This document shows positions 33,958 through 41,583 of a DNA stretch of 64,000 bases, in pieces. The notes beneath the pieces are model-generated. The model searched no databases. It was given only the letters and a program-made list of their open reading frames with translations, and was not told where the DNA came from. Every line of letters begins with the position of its first letter. The first letter of the stretch is position 1. Source of the DNA: JBGPGW01 sp046349515. GTDB lineage: Bacteria > Pseudomonadota > Alphaproteobacteria > CADEGL01. Where the stretch lies: NCBI GenBank assembly GCA_046349515.1, contig JAXMCE010000001.1, positions 434,001 through 498,000 of the forward strand, written 5' to 3'. The position numbers and the translations under genes were made by a program.

Positions 33958-34656
33958 ATGACTCTGGTCCTCTACGAGCTTCTCGGCAAGGACGACCTGC
34001 GCTTCAGCCCCTTCGCCTGGCGGGCACGCATGGCGCTGGCGCACAAAGGGCTCAAGCCAGAGATCATTCCCTGCAAATTCACCGAGAAGGCGAAGATCGC
34101 CTTCAGCGGCCAGGACAAGGTCCCTGTCCTCGTCGACAGCGGCGAGACCGTGTTCGATTCCTGGCGCATCGCCTGCCATATCGAGGACCGGCATCCGGGC
34201 AAGACCTCGCTCTTCGGCGGACCGCAGGCGCGCGGCCTCGCGCGGGTGATCAATTTCGCGGTCGACAGCCAGCTTCATCCAGCCTTGGCCCGGCTTATCC
34301 TCGGCGACGTGTTCTCGAACGTGCACGCGGACGACCGCGACTATTTCCGCAAGACGCGCGAGGCGCGGTTTGGCATGACGATCGAAGCGATCCACGCGGC
34401 GCGCGACGAACATCGCGACGCCTGGACCAACGCCCTCGGGCCCTACCGTCTCGCGCTCCGCGAGCAGCCGTTCCTTTCCGGCCAGGCGCCGGCCTATGCC
34501 GACTACATCCTCTTCGGCACGTTCCAATGGGCGCGCTGCGCAAGCCCCTACCCGCTCCTCAAGCCCGACGATACGCTCCATGCCTGGCGCGAGCGCATGC
34601 TCAACCTCTTTGACGGTCTCGGCCGCCAGGCCAAGGGTTATCCCGTCGACGGATGA
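33958..34656 (+). CDS. Glutathione S-transferase family protein
   Basis: A 232-residue GST-fold protein. A thioredoxin-like N-terminal domain (LVLYELLGKDDLRFSPFAWRA) contains the cis-Pro region VPVLVDSGETVFDSW, and a helical C-terminal domain includes GQAPAYADYILFG. It is a close paralogue of the convergent GST gene whose stop is 17 bp away. Neither has an obvious CPxC or early catalytic Tyr; an SPFxWRAR segment sits where the active-site Ser/Cys usually is. GTGAGGAGG lies before the ATG. Function may be conjugation or isomerisation; the substrate is unknown. Confidence 0.82.
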   Translation: MTLVLYELLGKDDLRFSPFAWRARMALAHKGLKPEIIPCKFTEKAKIAFSGQDKVPVLVDSGETVFDSWRIACHIEDRHPGKTSLFGGPQARGLARVINFAVDSQLHPALARLILGDVFSNVHADDRDYFRKTREARFGMTIEAIHAARDEHRDAWTNALGPYRLALREQPFLSGQAPAYADYILFGTFQWARCASPYPLLKPDDTLHAWRERMLNLFDGLGRQAKGYPVDG

Positions 34657-34672
34657 TCGGGCGGGTCGTCCT

Positions 34673-35374
34673 TTAACGCCGTGCCGGATGTCGCGGAAAG
34701 GCGTCGGCCATGCCGCCAAACAGCGCGGCCATGCGCCGACACCAGGGCATCAGCGCATCCTCGGGCGCGAGGAGATCGCGCGGAATGCCGAGGCGGAACC
34801 ACTGCACGGTTCCGAAGAGGATGTAGTCGGCATAGGCCGGCGCCTCGCCGCTGAGATAGGCGCGTTCGCCGAGAAGGCGGCGCACCGGCAGAAGGGCGGC
34901 ATCGAAGGCGGCCTGCCAGCGCGGCCATTCGTTCGGCAGATCCTCGAGGCGCGCGCCCAGCGCCTCTTCGCGCGTCTTGCGGAAATAAGGGCGCCCGCCC
35001 TCATCCAGACAGTCGAGGAAATCCGGCAACACGAGCCGGCGGATCGCCGGATGCAACGCTTCGTCGCACCAGAGATTGACAAAGCGCGCGAGCGATTCAC
35101 CGACCGGCCCGCCGAAAAGACTCGGGCGGTCCGGATAGGCCCGTTCGAGATGCGACGCGATGCGCCAGGAATCGCTGACGACGTGATCGCCGTCGACGAG
35201 GACAGGCACCATGCCCTGGCCGCTCAGGCGCCGGATCGTCTCGACCTCGTCGAAGCGCACGGCCACATAGGTCGGCTCAAGGCCCTTGTGGGCAAGAGCG
35301 AAACGGGCCCGCCAGGAAAACGGACTTGGCCGCCGCCCTTCGTGGCCCGCGCGTTCGTACAAGGTGAGAGCCAT
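34673..35374 (-). CDS. Glutathione S-transferase family protein (paralogue, convergent)
   Basis: A 233-residue protein with the same layout as its convergent neighbour: LTLYERAGHEGRRPSPFSWRA, VPVLVDGDHVVSDSWRIASH and GEAPAYADYILFG. Many blocks align between the two, for example RARxALAHKGL, SWRIAxH and YFRKTRE. The start at 35374 matches the family N-terminus. The longer upstream frame runs into the cyclase region. The tail-to-tail layout suggests an old inverted duplication. Confidence 0.82.
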   Translation of the reverse strand: MALTLYERAGHEGRRPSPFSWRARFALAHKGLEPTYVAVRFDEVETIRRLSGQGMVPVLVDGDHVVSDSWRIASHLERAYPDRPSLFGGPVGESLARFVNLWCDEALHPAIRRLVLPDFLDCLDEGGRPYFRKTREEALGARLEDLPNEWPRWQAAFDAALLPVRRLLGERAYLSGEAPAYADYILFGTVQWFRLGIPRDLLAPEDALMPWCRRMAALFGGMADAFPRHPARR

Positions 35375-35441
35375 GGCCGCCGCGTTCTCTCCGTCGTGAT
35401 CGCGCGAGCCTAGCGCACCGGCGCCTCCGTGACGACCGCGA

Positions 35442-37370
35442 TCAGGTGCGCGGCAACACCCAGATATCGATCGCATGGTCGCGGCCGCGGATGGGCTCGG
35501 CGCTCCGCGATTGGAAGCCATCGAGCAGCGACGCACGGCCGGCCGCGCGCACGGCGGCGGCCGCGGCCTCCGTGATCGCGATCGAGGCGCCGTGCCGGCG
35601 CGTCGCGGCCTCGATGCGGCTCGCGACATTGACCGTGTCGCCCGCGGCGGTGAGCTCGATCTGGGCCGCGCCGCCGAGCCGCGTGATGACGACGGGTCCA
35701 TAATGGATTCCGATGCCGAATCCGAAGGGCTCCTGCCCCGCCGCCATGAGCGACGCGTTCCAGGCGCCGAAATCGCCAGCAAGCTCGCGGGCGCAGGCCA
35801 GCGCCGCCGCGGCGTCTTCCGCACCCTTCTCCGGGATGCCGAAGATCACCATGGCTCCGTCTCCGATGAACTTGTCGAGGACGCCACCATGGGCGAGCAC
35901 CGCGCGCTCGATGCGCCCATGGAGCTCGCGCAGCAGCGCCGCGGTGGCCTTGGGCCCCAAGCGCTCGCTCCGGCCGGTGAATCCCGCCATGTCCGCGAAG
36001 AGGATGGCCGCCTGCTGCTCGCGGTCGGCGAAGCTGTCACCCGCTTCGGCGGCGAGGCGCTCGGCGATGACAGGCGAGTGATAGCGCATCAGGTTCCGGC
36101 GCTGCCGTTCCGCCTCGCGTCGGATTCGGCGCTCGCGCATGGCGCGCATGGCGACGGCGAGGCCCGCGCTCATGAGGAGCGCCGCCGCGGGAAAACTCAG
36201 GGTGAGCCAAAGGCGCTGTGACACGAAGGCCCACTGCGCGAGGGCGAACCAGCCGAGGAGAAGCGCGACGGTGCCGGCCCCAGCGATCCAGGGGGGCGCG
36301 CGTTCTGCGAGCGCGAAGGCCGCGAAGGCGAGGATGGCCGTCGCCAGGATGTCCCACAGTATCGTCGACGAACCGCGCCGGAGGGAGGAGCCGTCGATCA
36401 GATTGCCGAGCGCGGTCGCGGTCACTTCGACACCCGGCTGGGCCGCGCTGTATGGCCCGACGAAGGTGTCGCCGAGGCCGAGGGCGGTGGCGCCGACCAA
36501 GACGGCGCGACCCTCGATCGCGTCGCGCGGCAGGTTGCCCGCGAGAAGGTCGGCCAGCGAGTGAGTCGCGATCGTGCCCGGCGGCCCGTAGTGATTGAGC
36601 GGCAGGCGCGTGCGCGCGTCGGTCGGAACGAAGCGCGGGCCGAGGGCAATCCCTTGACCGATCGCGAGCGGAACGTCGCTCCAGCCGAGGCCGAGGGCCC
36701 GGCGCGCGAGGGCGACCGGAAGGGCCGGCACGAACTCGTCGCCGAGCGCGATCGCAAGAGGGAGATTGTGGATGGCGCCGTCCGCGTCGACGGGAACGTT
36801 CACATGGCCGAGGAACGCGACGGCGCGCAAGGACTCGGTCGGCACGAGGGCGCCGGTCGCACGGAGAAGCGGCAGGGTGCCGCCTGGCCGATCGACGACA
36901 CGATAGACAGAGCCCTCGAGCAGCCGGGCGGCTTCACCCGCCCCGGACGCATCGTCTCCGAAGCTGAGGGCGGTCGCGAGCACGGCCCCGTCCGCTTCGG
37001 CCAACGCCTTGGCCAGGGCCGCGTCGCCGGCGCGCGCGGGCGACGGATCGGGTTCGGCGAAGAGAAGATCGAAGCCGATCGCCGCGGCGCCCGCGGCACG
37101 AAGCCTGTTGGCCGCCTCAGCGAGGACATCGCGCGGCACGGGCCAGTGCTGGAGAGCCGAAAGACTGCGGTCGTCGATGGCGATGATGGCGACGCGGGCC
37201 GGCGGCTCGATCGCGCCGCGCAAGCGGAAGCGCCAATTGAGCGTGAGACCCTCGATCGCTTCCGCGAAGGGCGCGTTGTGGAAGAAGAGGTAGAGAGAGA
37301 CAGCCGCGACGGCGACCGCCGCCGCCGAGAGCACCCCTCGCAGCGAGAAAGCGGCCCGCCGCTCGCCCAT
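35442..37370 (-). CDS. CHASE2-domain class III adenylate/guanylate cyclase
   Basis: A 642-residue membrane receptor cyclase. An N-terminal helix (about residues 10-30) leads to a periplasmic CHASE2 sensor (RVAIIAIDDRSLSALQHWPV, GFDLLFAEPD), then three membrane helices around residues 345-430, then a cytoplasmic class III cyclase domain. Catalytic features include FADMAGFTG (metal Asp), LDKFIGDGAMVIFG (Lys and metal Asp) and TAAGDTVNVASRIE (Asp, Asn, Arg). This looks competent to make cAMP. It starts 10 bp after a FecR-domain protein gene, and such pairs recur in bacteria, suggesting a shared envelope signal. Confidence 0.9.
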   Translation of the reverse strand: MGERRAAFSLRGVLSAAAVAVAAVSLYLFFHNAPFAEAIEGLTLNWRFRLRGAIEPPARVAIIAIDDRSLSALQHWPVPRDVLAEAANRLRAAGAAAIGFDLLFAEPDPSPARAGDAALAKALAEADGAVLATALSFGDDASGAGEAARLLEGSVYRVVDRPGGTLPLLRATGALVPTESLRAVAFLGHVNVPVDADGAIHNLPLAIALGDEFVPALPVALARRALGLGWSDVPLAIGQGIALGPRFVPTDARTRLPLNHYGPPGTIATHSLADLLAGNLPRDAIEGRAVLVGATALGLGDTFVGPYSAAQPGVEVTATALGNLIDGSSLRRGSSTILWDILATAILAFAAFALAERAPPWIAGAGTVALLLGWFALAQWAFVSQRLWLTLSFPAAALLMSAGLAVAMRAMRERRIRREAERQRRNLMRYHSPVIAERLAAEAGDSFADREQQAAILFADMAGFTGRSERLGPKATAALLRELHGRIERAVLAHGGVLDKFIGDGAMVIFGIPEKGAEDAAAALACARELAGDFGAWNASLMAAGQEPFGFGIGIHYGPVVITRLGGAAQIELTAAGDTVNVASRIEAATRRHGASIAITEAAAAAVRAAGRASLLDGFQSRSAEPIRGRDHAIDIWVLPRT

Positions 37371-37380
37371 CCCGGTTCTC

Positions 37381-38010
37381 TCAGTCGGTGAACTGGGTCC
37401 TTGCGGTGACCGCCTCGACGCGCGCGTTGGCCCATGGCTTCGGCGCCGTCGGCGCGGCACCCGCGGCGACATCGGTGCCCTGGCCGGCGCTCACATCGAC
37501 CTGGCCCTTGCCGGACCGGCTGGCCACGCGCACGCGCCCCTCGATCACGAAGACGCCCGTCGTCTCCGCCGCCGCGTCGACGATCCAGACCGTCGAACGC
37601 ACGGAGGCGATGGCGGTGCGCGTCGTGACGGCGAAACGGTCCCAGCGCGCGCCCGCCGCGAGCGCGATCCGCACGATGCCCTGCGCGAGGTCGAGCGCGC
37701 CGATCTGGCCACGCTTGCCCGTGAGCGCGGCGAAGGTGCCGATCGTCACGTCGGATTGCGGCCCGACGATGAGGATCGTGCCGTCCTTGCACTGGATCTC
37801 GAGCCGCGCCTGCTCGCCCGTCACGATGCGGTCGCCTTCTTGGATCGTGAGCCCGCTGCCGAGCGGCAGCGTCTGCCCCCCGCGCTCGACCGTGGGCGCG
37901 CCGAGGAGGCGTCCGACCTTGCCGATCTCGGCGGCCGATGCCGACCCGGCCGCGCCGATGCAGATGAGGCAGAGAAGGCCAAGGCTCCAACGGATGATTC
38001 GGTGCGTCAT
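37381..38010 (-). CDS. Periplasmic FecR-domain protein
   Basis: A 209-residue exported protein. A signal peptide (RIIRWSLGLLCLICIGAAGSASA) is followed by a LysM-like or FecR beta domain: GSGLTIQEGDRIVTGEQARLEI, VRIALAAGARWDRFAVTTRTAIASVRSTVW. In FecR proteins this last segment surrounds the conserved TPxAxxxVRGT motif. It is encoded immediately before the CHASE2 cyclase and is likely its envelope partner, which is inferred. The start at 38010 matches a signal peptide start. The upstream extension does not. Confidence 0.8.
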   Translation of the reverse strand: MTHRIIRWSLGLLCLICIGAAGSASAAEIGKVGRLLGAPTVERGGQTLPLGSGLTIQEGDRIVTGEQARLEIQCKDGTILIVGPQSDVTIGTFAALTGKRGQIGALDLAQGIVRIALAAGARWDRFAVTTRTAIASVRSTVWIVDAAAETTGVFVIEGRVRVASRSGKGQVDVSAGQGTDVAAGAAPTAPKPWANARVEAVTARTQFTD

Positions 38011-38188
38011 GCGCCTCGGGCTCCCGTCATGAAGGATGTCCGGAAACTCTAGTGCCAGGGCCGCGCCGGGACAACCGGCCCCGCTCAACCATGCCGGCGA
38101 ACGACCGGCGGCGCCGCCTCGATCGCGACCCGCTCATCCTTCCGATCGAGCGCCGTGTCGCGGAGCCGCGCTGTCATGGCTCGGCGCG

Positions 38189-38638
38189 TCAGGCCGGGCG
38201 GCAGCGGACGATGTGCGGGATGACGAGGCTCGCCATCATCTCGCCCCGCTGGTTGAAGGTGCGGTAGAGGAGCTTGAGGATGCCGCGTCCGGGCTTCGTC
38301 GCCGAGGGCCGCGCCTCCAGCACCTCGACCTCGACATGGAGCGTGTCGCCCGGGCGGAGCGGCTTCAGGAACCGGACCTCGTCGACGGCGGGCGCCCCCA
38401 TGTTGCAAGCGCTGATGACTCCCGTCTCGTAGAACAGCTTGAAGGTGAGCGCGCAAGTCTGAAAACCGCTGGCCACGATGTCGCCGAAGAGTCCGTCCTT
38501 GGCCTTCTCCTTGTCGGCATGGAAGGGCTGGGGATCGTATTTGTGCGCGTAGTCGAGGATGTCGGCCTCGCTCACGGTCAAGCGCGCGCTCGTGAATCGC
38601 TCGCCGGGTGAGAAGTCTTCGAGATAGCGTCCGGTCAT
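38189..38638 (-). CDS. MaoC-family hot-dog dehydratase
   Basis: A 149-residue single hot-dog-fold protein. The opening YLEDFSPGERFTSARLTVSEADIL and the hydratase-2-type segment YDPQPFHADKEKAKDGLFGDIVASGFQT hold the Asp and His used for hydration of enoyl-CoA thioesters in MaoC proteins. GGGAG lies upstream of ATG 38638. It follows the PhzF gene by 34 bp and may be cotranscribed. The substrate is unknown. Confidence 0.85.
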   Translation of the reverse strand: MTGRYLEDFSPGERFTSARLTVSEADILDYAHKYDPQPFHADKEKAKDGLFGDIVASGFQTCALTFKLFYETGVISACNMGAPAVDEVRFLKPLRPGDTLHVEVEVLEARPSATKPGRGILKLLYRTFNQRGEMMASLVIPHIVRCRPA

Positions 38639-38672
38639 CGCGAGACTCCCGCGCGGCAATGGATCAGCACGC

Positions 38673-39455
38673 TCACAGGTGGATCGTCCCTTCAAGATAG
38701 AAAGCGGCGCGTCCTTTCATCACGACTCGCTCGCCCTTGAGCTCGCAGTCGAGCTCGCCTCCCCTCGCCGAGATCTGGCGCGCGGAGAGCATGTGTTTCT
38801 TCAGACGCTCCACCCAGTAAGGCGTGAGCGTGCAATGGGCCGAACCCGTCACGGGGTCTTCCGGGACGCCCATCCGGGGCGCGAAGAAGCGCGAGACGAA
38901 ATCGACCTCTCGCCCCGGCGCGGTCACGATCATGCCGGGCCTGTCGAGCGCCATGAGAGCCGCCTGGTCGGGCGCGAGCGCCCGCACCTCGCCCTCGTCG
39001 GCGAAGACAGCGAGGTAGTCGCGCTCAGCGGAGAGAAGCGGCGACGGCGCGCGACCGAGGGCCGCTGTGACGCGCGCATCGGCGGGAACGGACGTGGCGG
39101 GGCGGGCCGGGAAATCCATGACGAAACGCTCGCCCTCGCGCGCGACGGCGAGCACGCCGCTCCGCGTGTGGAAGCGCACGGACCGGCGGTCGGGCGCGAG
39201 GCGGCCAAGAACGAGGGCCCCCGTCGCGAGCGTCGCGTGACCGCAAAGATCGACCTCCGTCGCGGGCGTGAACCAGCGGAGGTCGTAGTCCTCTCCGCGC
39301 GGCACGAAGAACGCGGTCTCGGACAGATTGTTCTCGGCCGCGATGGCCTGCATCGTCTCGTCGGGCAGCCAGGCCGCGAGCGGACAGACCGCCGCCGGGT
39401 TGCCGCCGAACACGCGGCTGGTGAAGGCATCGATCTGGAAGAGAGGGATGTTCAT
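38673..39455 (-). CDS. PhzF-family isomerase/epimerase-like protein
   Basis: A 260-residue protein of the PhzF fold (two related beta-barrel halves). MNIPLFQIDAFTSRVFGGNPAAVCPL is the classic start. The catalytic-region Glu is in ENNLSETAFFV, and the second half has DPVTGSAHCTLTPYW. PhzF converts a phenazine precursor, but most homologues have unknown reactions. Start 39455 is chosen over 39461 for spacing to AAGGA. A candidate promoter is at 39534-39562. It is followed by MaoC. Confidence 0.85.
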   Translation of the reverse strand: MNIPLFQIDAFTSRVFGGNPAAVCPLAAWLPDETMQAIAAENNLSETAFFVPRGEDYDLRWFTPATEVDLCGHATLATGALVLGRLAPDRRSVRFHTRSGVLAVAREGERFVMDFPARPATSVPADARVTAALGRAPSPLLSAERDYLAVFADEGEVRALAPDQAALMALDRPGMIVTAPGREVDFVSRFFAPRMGVPEDPVTGSAHCTLTPYWVERLKKHMLSARQISARGGELDCELKGERVVMKGRAAFYLEGTIHL

Positions 39456-39533
39456 GGGCATCCTTGCAGGGCCGTGCTCGGCCGGGCAGCGGTCGAACAG
39501 GCACGGAGCACCGTACGAAGCTCAAGGGCTCTT

Positions 39534-39562
39534 GATATCACAGTCCCCGTTCGATGCATCAA
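39534..39562 (-). promoter_or_regulatory. Candidate promoter of the phzF-maoC pair
   Basis: Minus strand TTGATG (39557-39562), 17 bp, GATATC (39534-39539). Four-of-six and three-of-six matches in an otherwise gene-free 283-bp gap downstream of the GMC gene. Confidence 0.35.
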
Positions 39563-39738
39563 AACTCATGGTCGGCGGCATGGATCACCGTCCGCGCTGT
39601 CCGGCGACTCCCCCGCCTCTTCGCGCGACCACAGATGCGTCCGCCGCGCACCATGCGGGCCATGGGCGCCGGTCCGCCACCTCGGCGATCGATGCCGACG
39701 ACAAGACGATTCGAAACCGTGAAAGCCCCCATCGGCTC

Positions 39739-41376
39739 TCAAGCCGTCGGCGCGCCGTAATAGGGCGCCGCTTGCGCGGGCAAAAGCGCCTTCCCCCGAA
39801 TCGCATCGGACAATTTCTCCGCCATCATGATGACGGGGCCATTGAGGTTCGCGGTCAAGATTCGCGGCATGATGGACGCATCGACGATTCGAAGACCCTC
39901 AAGTCCATGCACGCGCGCTTCGCCGTCCACCACCGCGAGGGGGTCGACGCCCATGCGGCACGTGCAGCACGGGTGATATTCCGTCGCGAGTGTCGCCTTG
40001 AGGAAGGCAAGGATCTCCGAATCCGTGCGCACGTCGGGACCGGGGAAAACCTCCTCCCCTCGGATATTGTCCCAGGCAGGCTGGAGTCCGATTTCGCGGG
40101 TCCGCTTGATCGCATCCACGAGATCGCGGCGGTCCTCTTCCGTCTCCATGTAGTTGAAGACGATGTGGGGGTGGACGTCGGGGTCGGCCGATCGGAGCGT
40201 GATCCGTCCCCGGCTCGTCGGCCGCAGGAGATGAATGCAATACTGATAGCCGTGGATCGCCCCCGGCCGGCCCGGACCGGCCGTGCGGATGACCGGCAGG
40301 AATTCGTGCTGGATATTGGGCGCCTCCGGGCTCGGCCGTGTCCGGAAGAGGGCCCCGGTCTCGAAGAAGTTGCTCGCGCCGAGGCCCCGCTTGAGGAGAA
40401 GCCATTCGGCCGCGATGCGCGCTTGGCCGAGGGGACCGAGCTTATGCGCGATGGACCGTTCGTTCCTGGCCCGATACTGCACGGCGGTCGCGGGGTGATC
40501 TTCGAGATTGCGGCCGACGCCCGGCAGATGGGCGACCGTCGCGATGCCGTGCCGGCGCAGCTCATCCGCGTCGCCGACGCCTGACAGCATCAGGAGATGC
40601 GGACTCCCGATCGAGCCGGCGCAGAGGATGACCTCGCGGGCGCAGGTGATCGTTCTCGCGCCGCCGGACGTCCTGACGCGCACGCCGATCGCTCGCTGCC
40701 CCTCGAAGACGACCGCATCGACCCGGACATGCGTGAGAACCGTCAGATTGGAACGCGCGAGCGCGGGGCGGAGATAGGCTCTCGCGCTGCTCCAGCGTGT
40801 CCCGCCGTGAATCGTCCTTTGCTGGCGGTGAACGCCCTCGGGCCGATACCCGTTCGGATCGTCCGTGAAGCCGAGCCCGGCTTGCTCTCCCGCCTTGAGG
40901 AAGGATTGGAAGAAAAGATCGTCGGCCTTGGCGGTCGTGATGCGCAGCGGCCCCTCCCCGCCTCGCCATTCGTTCGCGCCTTTGTCATAGCCCTCGAGCT
41001 TGCGGAAATAGGGTAGGCAATGGCCCCAACTCCACGCCGGAAGGCCCGAAGCCGCCCAGGATTCGAAATCCAGCGGATGGCCGCGCAGATAGGTCATGCC
41101 ATTGATCGAGGACGAGCCGCCGAGGACACGACCGCGCGGATGGCCCACCATCCGCCCGCCGAGATGAGGCTCCGGCCCCGCTTCATAGTTCCAATTGAAG
41201 CGCGGATGACGGTAGGCGATCGGCATCGCCGCGGGCATCCGCAGGATGGGACTCGAGTCCCGGCCGCCCGCCTCGATCAAGGCGACGCGGCGGCTGCTGT
41301 CCTCGCTCAGCCGGTTCGCGATCACGCAACCCGCGGACCCCGCACCGACGACGATGTAGTCGAATTCTTCTGCCAA
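39739..41376 (-). CDS. betA: GMC-family flavin oxidoreductase, choline dehydrogenase (BetA)-like
   Basis: A 545-residue FAD-dependent alcohol dehydrogenase. It has DYIVVGAGSAGCVIANRL (dinucleotide fold), GRVLGGSSSINGMTYLRG (GMC signature 1), VILCAGSIGSPHLLMLSGVG (signature 2), and the C-terminal HPCCTCRMG and NLNGPVIMMAEK segments with the active-site His/Asn. Blocks such as VHGLEGLRIVDASIMP match E. coli BetA closely from memory. BetA oxidises choline to betaine aldehyde. No betB or betI is adjacent, so the substrate could be another alcohol. TTG at 41376 is supported by GGAGG 5 bases upstream. Confidence 0.8.
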   Translation of the reverse strand: MAEEFDYIVVGAGSAGCVIANRLSEDSSRRVALIEAGGRDSSPILRMPAAMPIAYRHPRFNWNYEAGPEPHLGGRMVGHPRGRVLGGSSSINGMTYLRGHPLDFESWAASGLPAWSWGHCLPYFRKLEGYDKGANEWRGGEGPLRITTAKADDLFFQSFLKAGEQAGLGFTDDPNGYRPEGVHRQQRTIHGGTRWSSARAYLRPALARSNLTVLTHVRVDAVVFEGQRAIGVRVRTSGGARTITCAREVILCAGSIGSPHLLMLSGVGDADELRRHGIATVAHLPGVGRNLEDHPATAVQYRARNERSIAHKLGPLGQARIAAEWLLLKRGLGASNFFETGALFRTRPSPEAPNIQHEFLPVIRTAGPGRPGAIHGYQYCIHLLRPTSRGRITLRSADPDVHPHIVFNYMETEEDRRDLVDAIKRTREIGLQPAWDNIRGEEVFPGPDVRTDSEILAFLKATLATEYHPCCTCRMGVDPLAVVDGEARVHGLEGLRIVDASIMPRILTANLNGPVIMMAEKLSDAIRGKALLPAQAAPYYGAPTA

Positions 41377-41520
41377 CAGCGCCTCCGCACCCCTTGCGGC
41401 CGAACGAGCGTGTCGCCTCCCGGCTTCACCTTTCTCGCGATCTCACGTGAGCCCGTCCGGTCGCAGGTTATTCCCGAATCGGCATTTCCCGAACGGCCCT
41501 TCGGCCGCGCGAGGCCGTGA

Positions 41521-41536
41521 TTAATCGGACATTAAC
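41521..41536. promoter_or_regulatory. CtrA-type binding site TTAA-N7-TTAAC
   Basis: The plus strand has TTAA at 41521-41524, seven bases, then TTAAC at 41532-41536, the full-length CtrA consensus of alphaproteobacteria. It lies 48 bp before the diguanylate cyclase start and 145 bp from the divergent GMC gene. TTAA is rare in this DNA, so chance is not a likely explanation. Confidence 0.6.
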
Positions 41537-41583
41537 GGGGTGTCGTCTAGACCTAACGCTCCGGGATTCTCGGCCGAGGCGAC

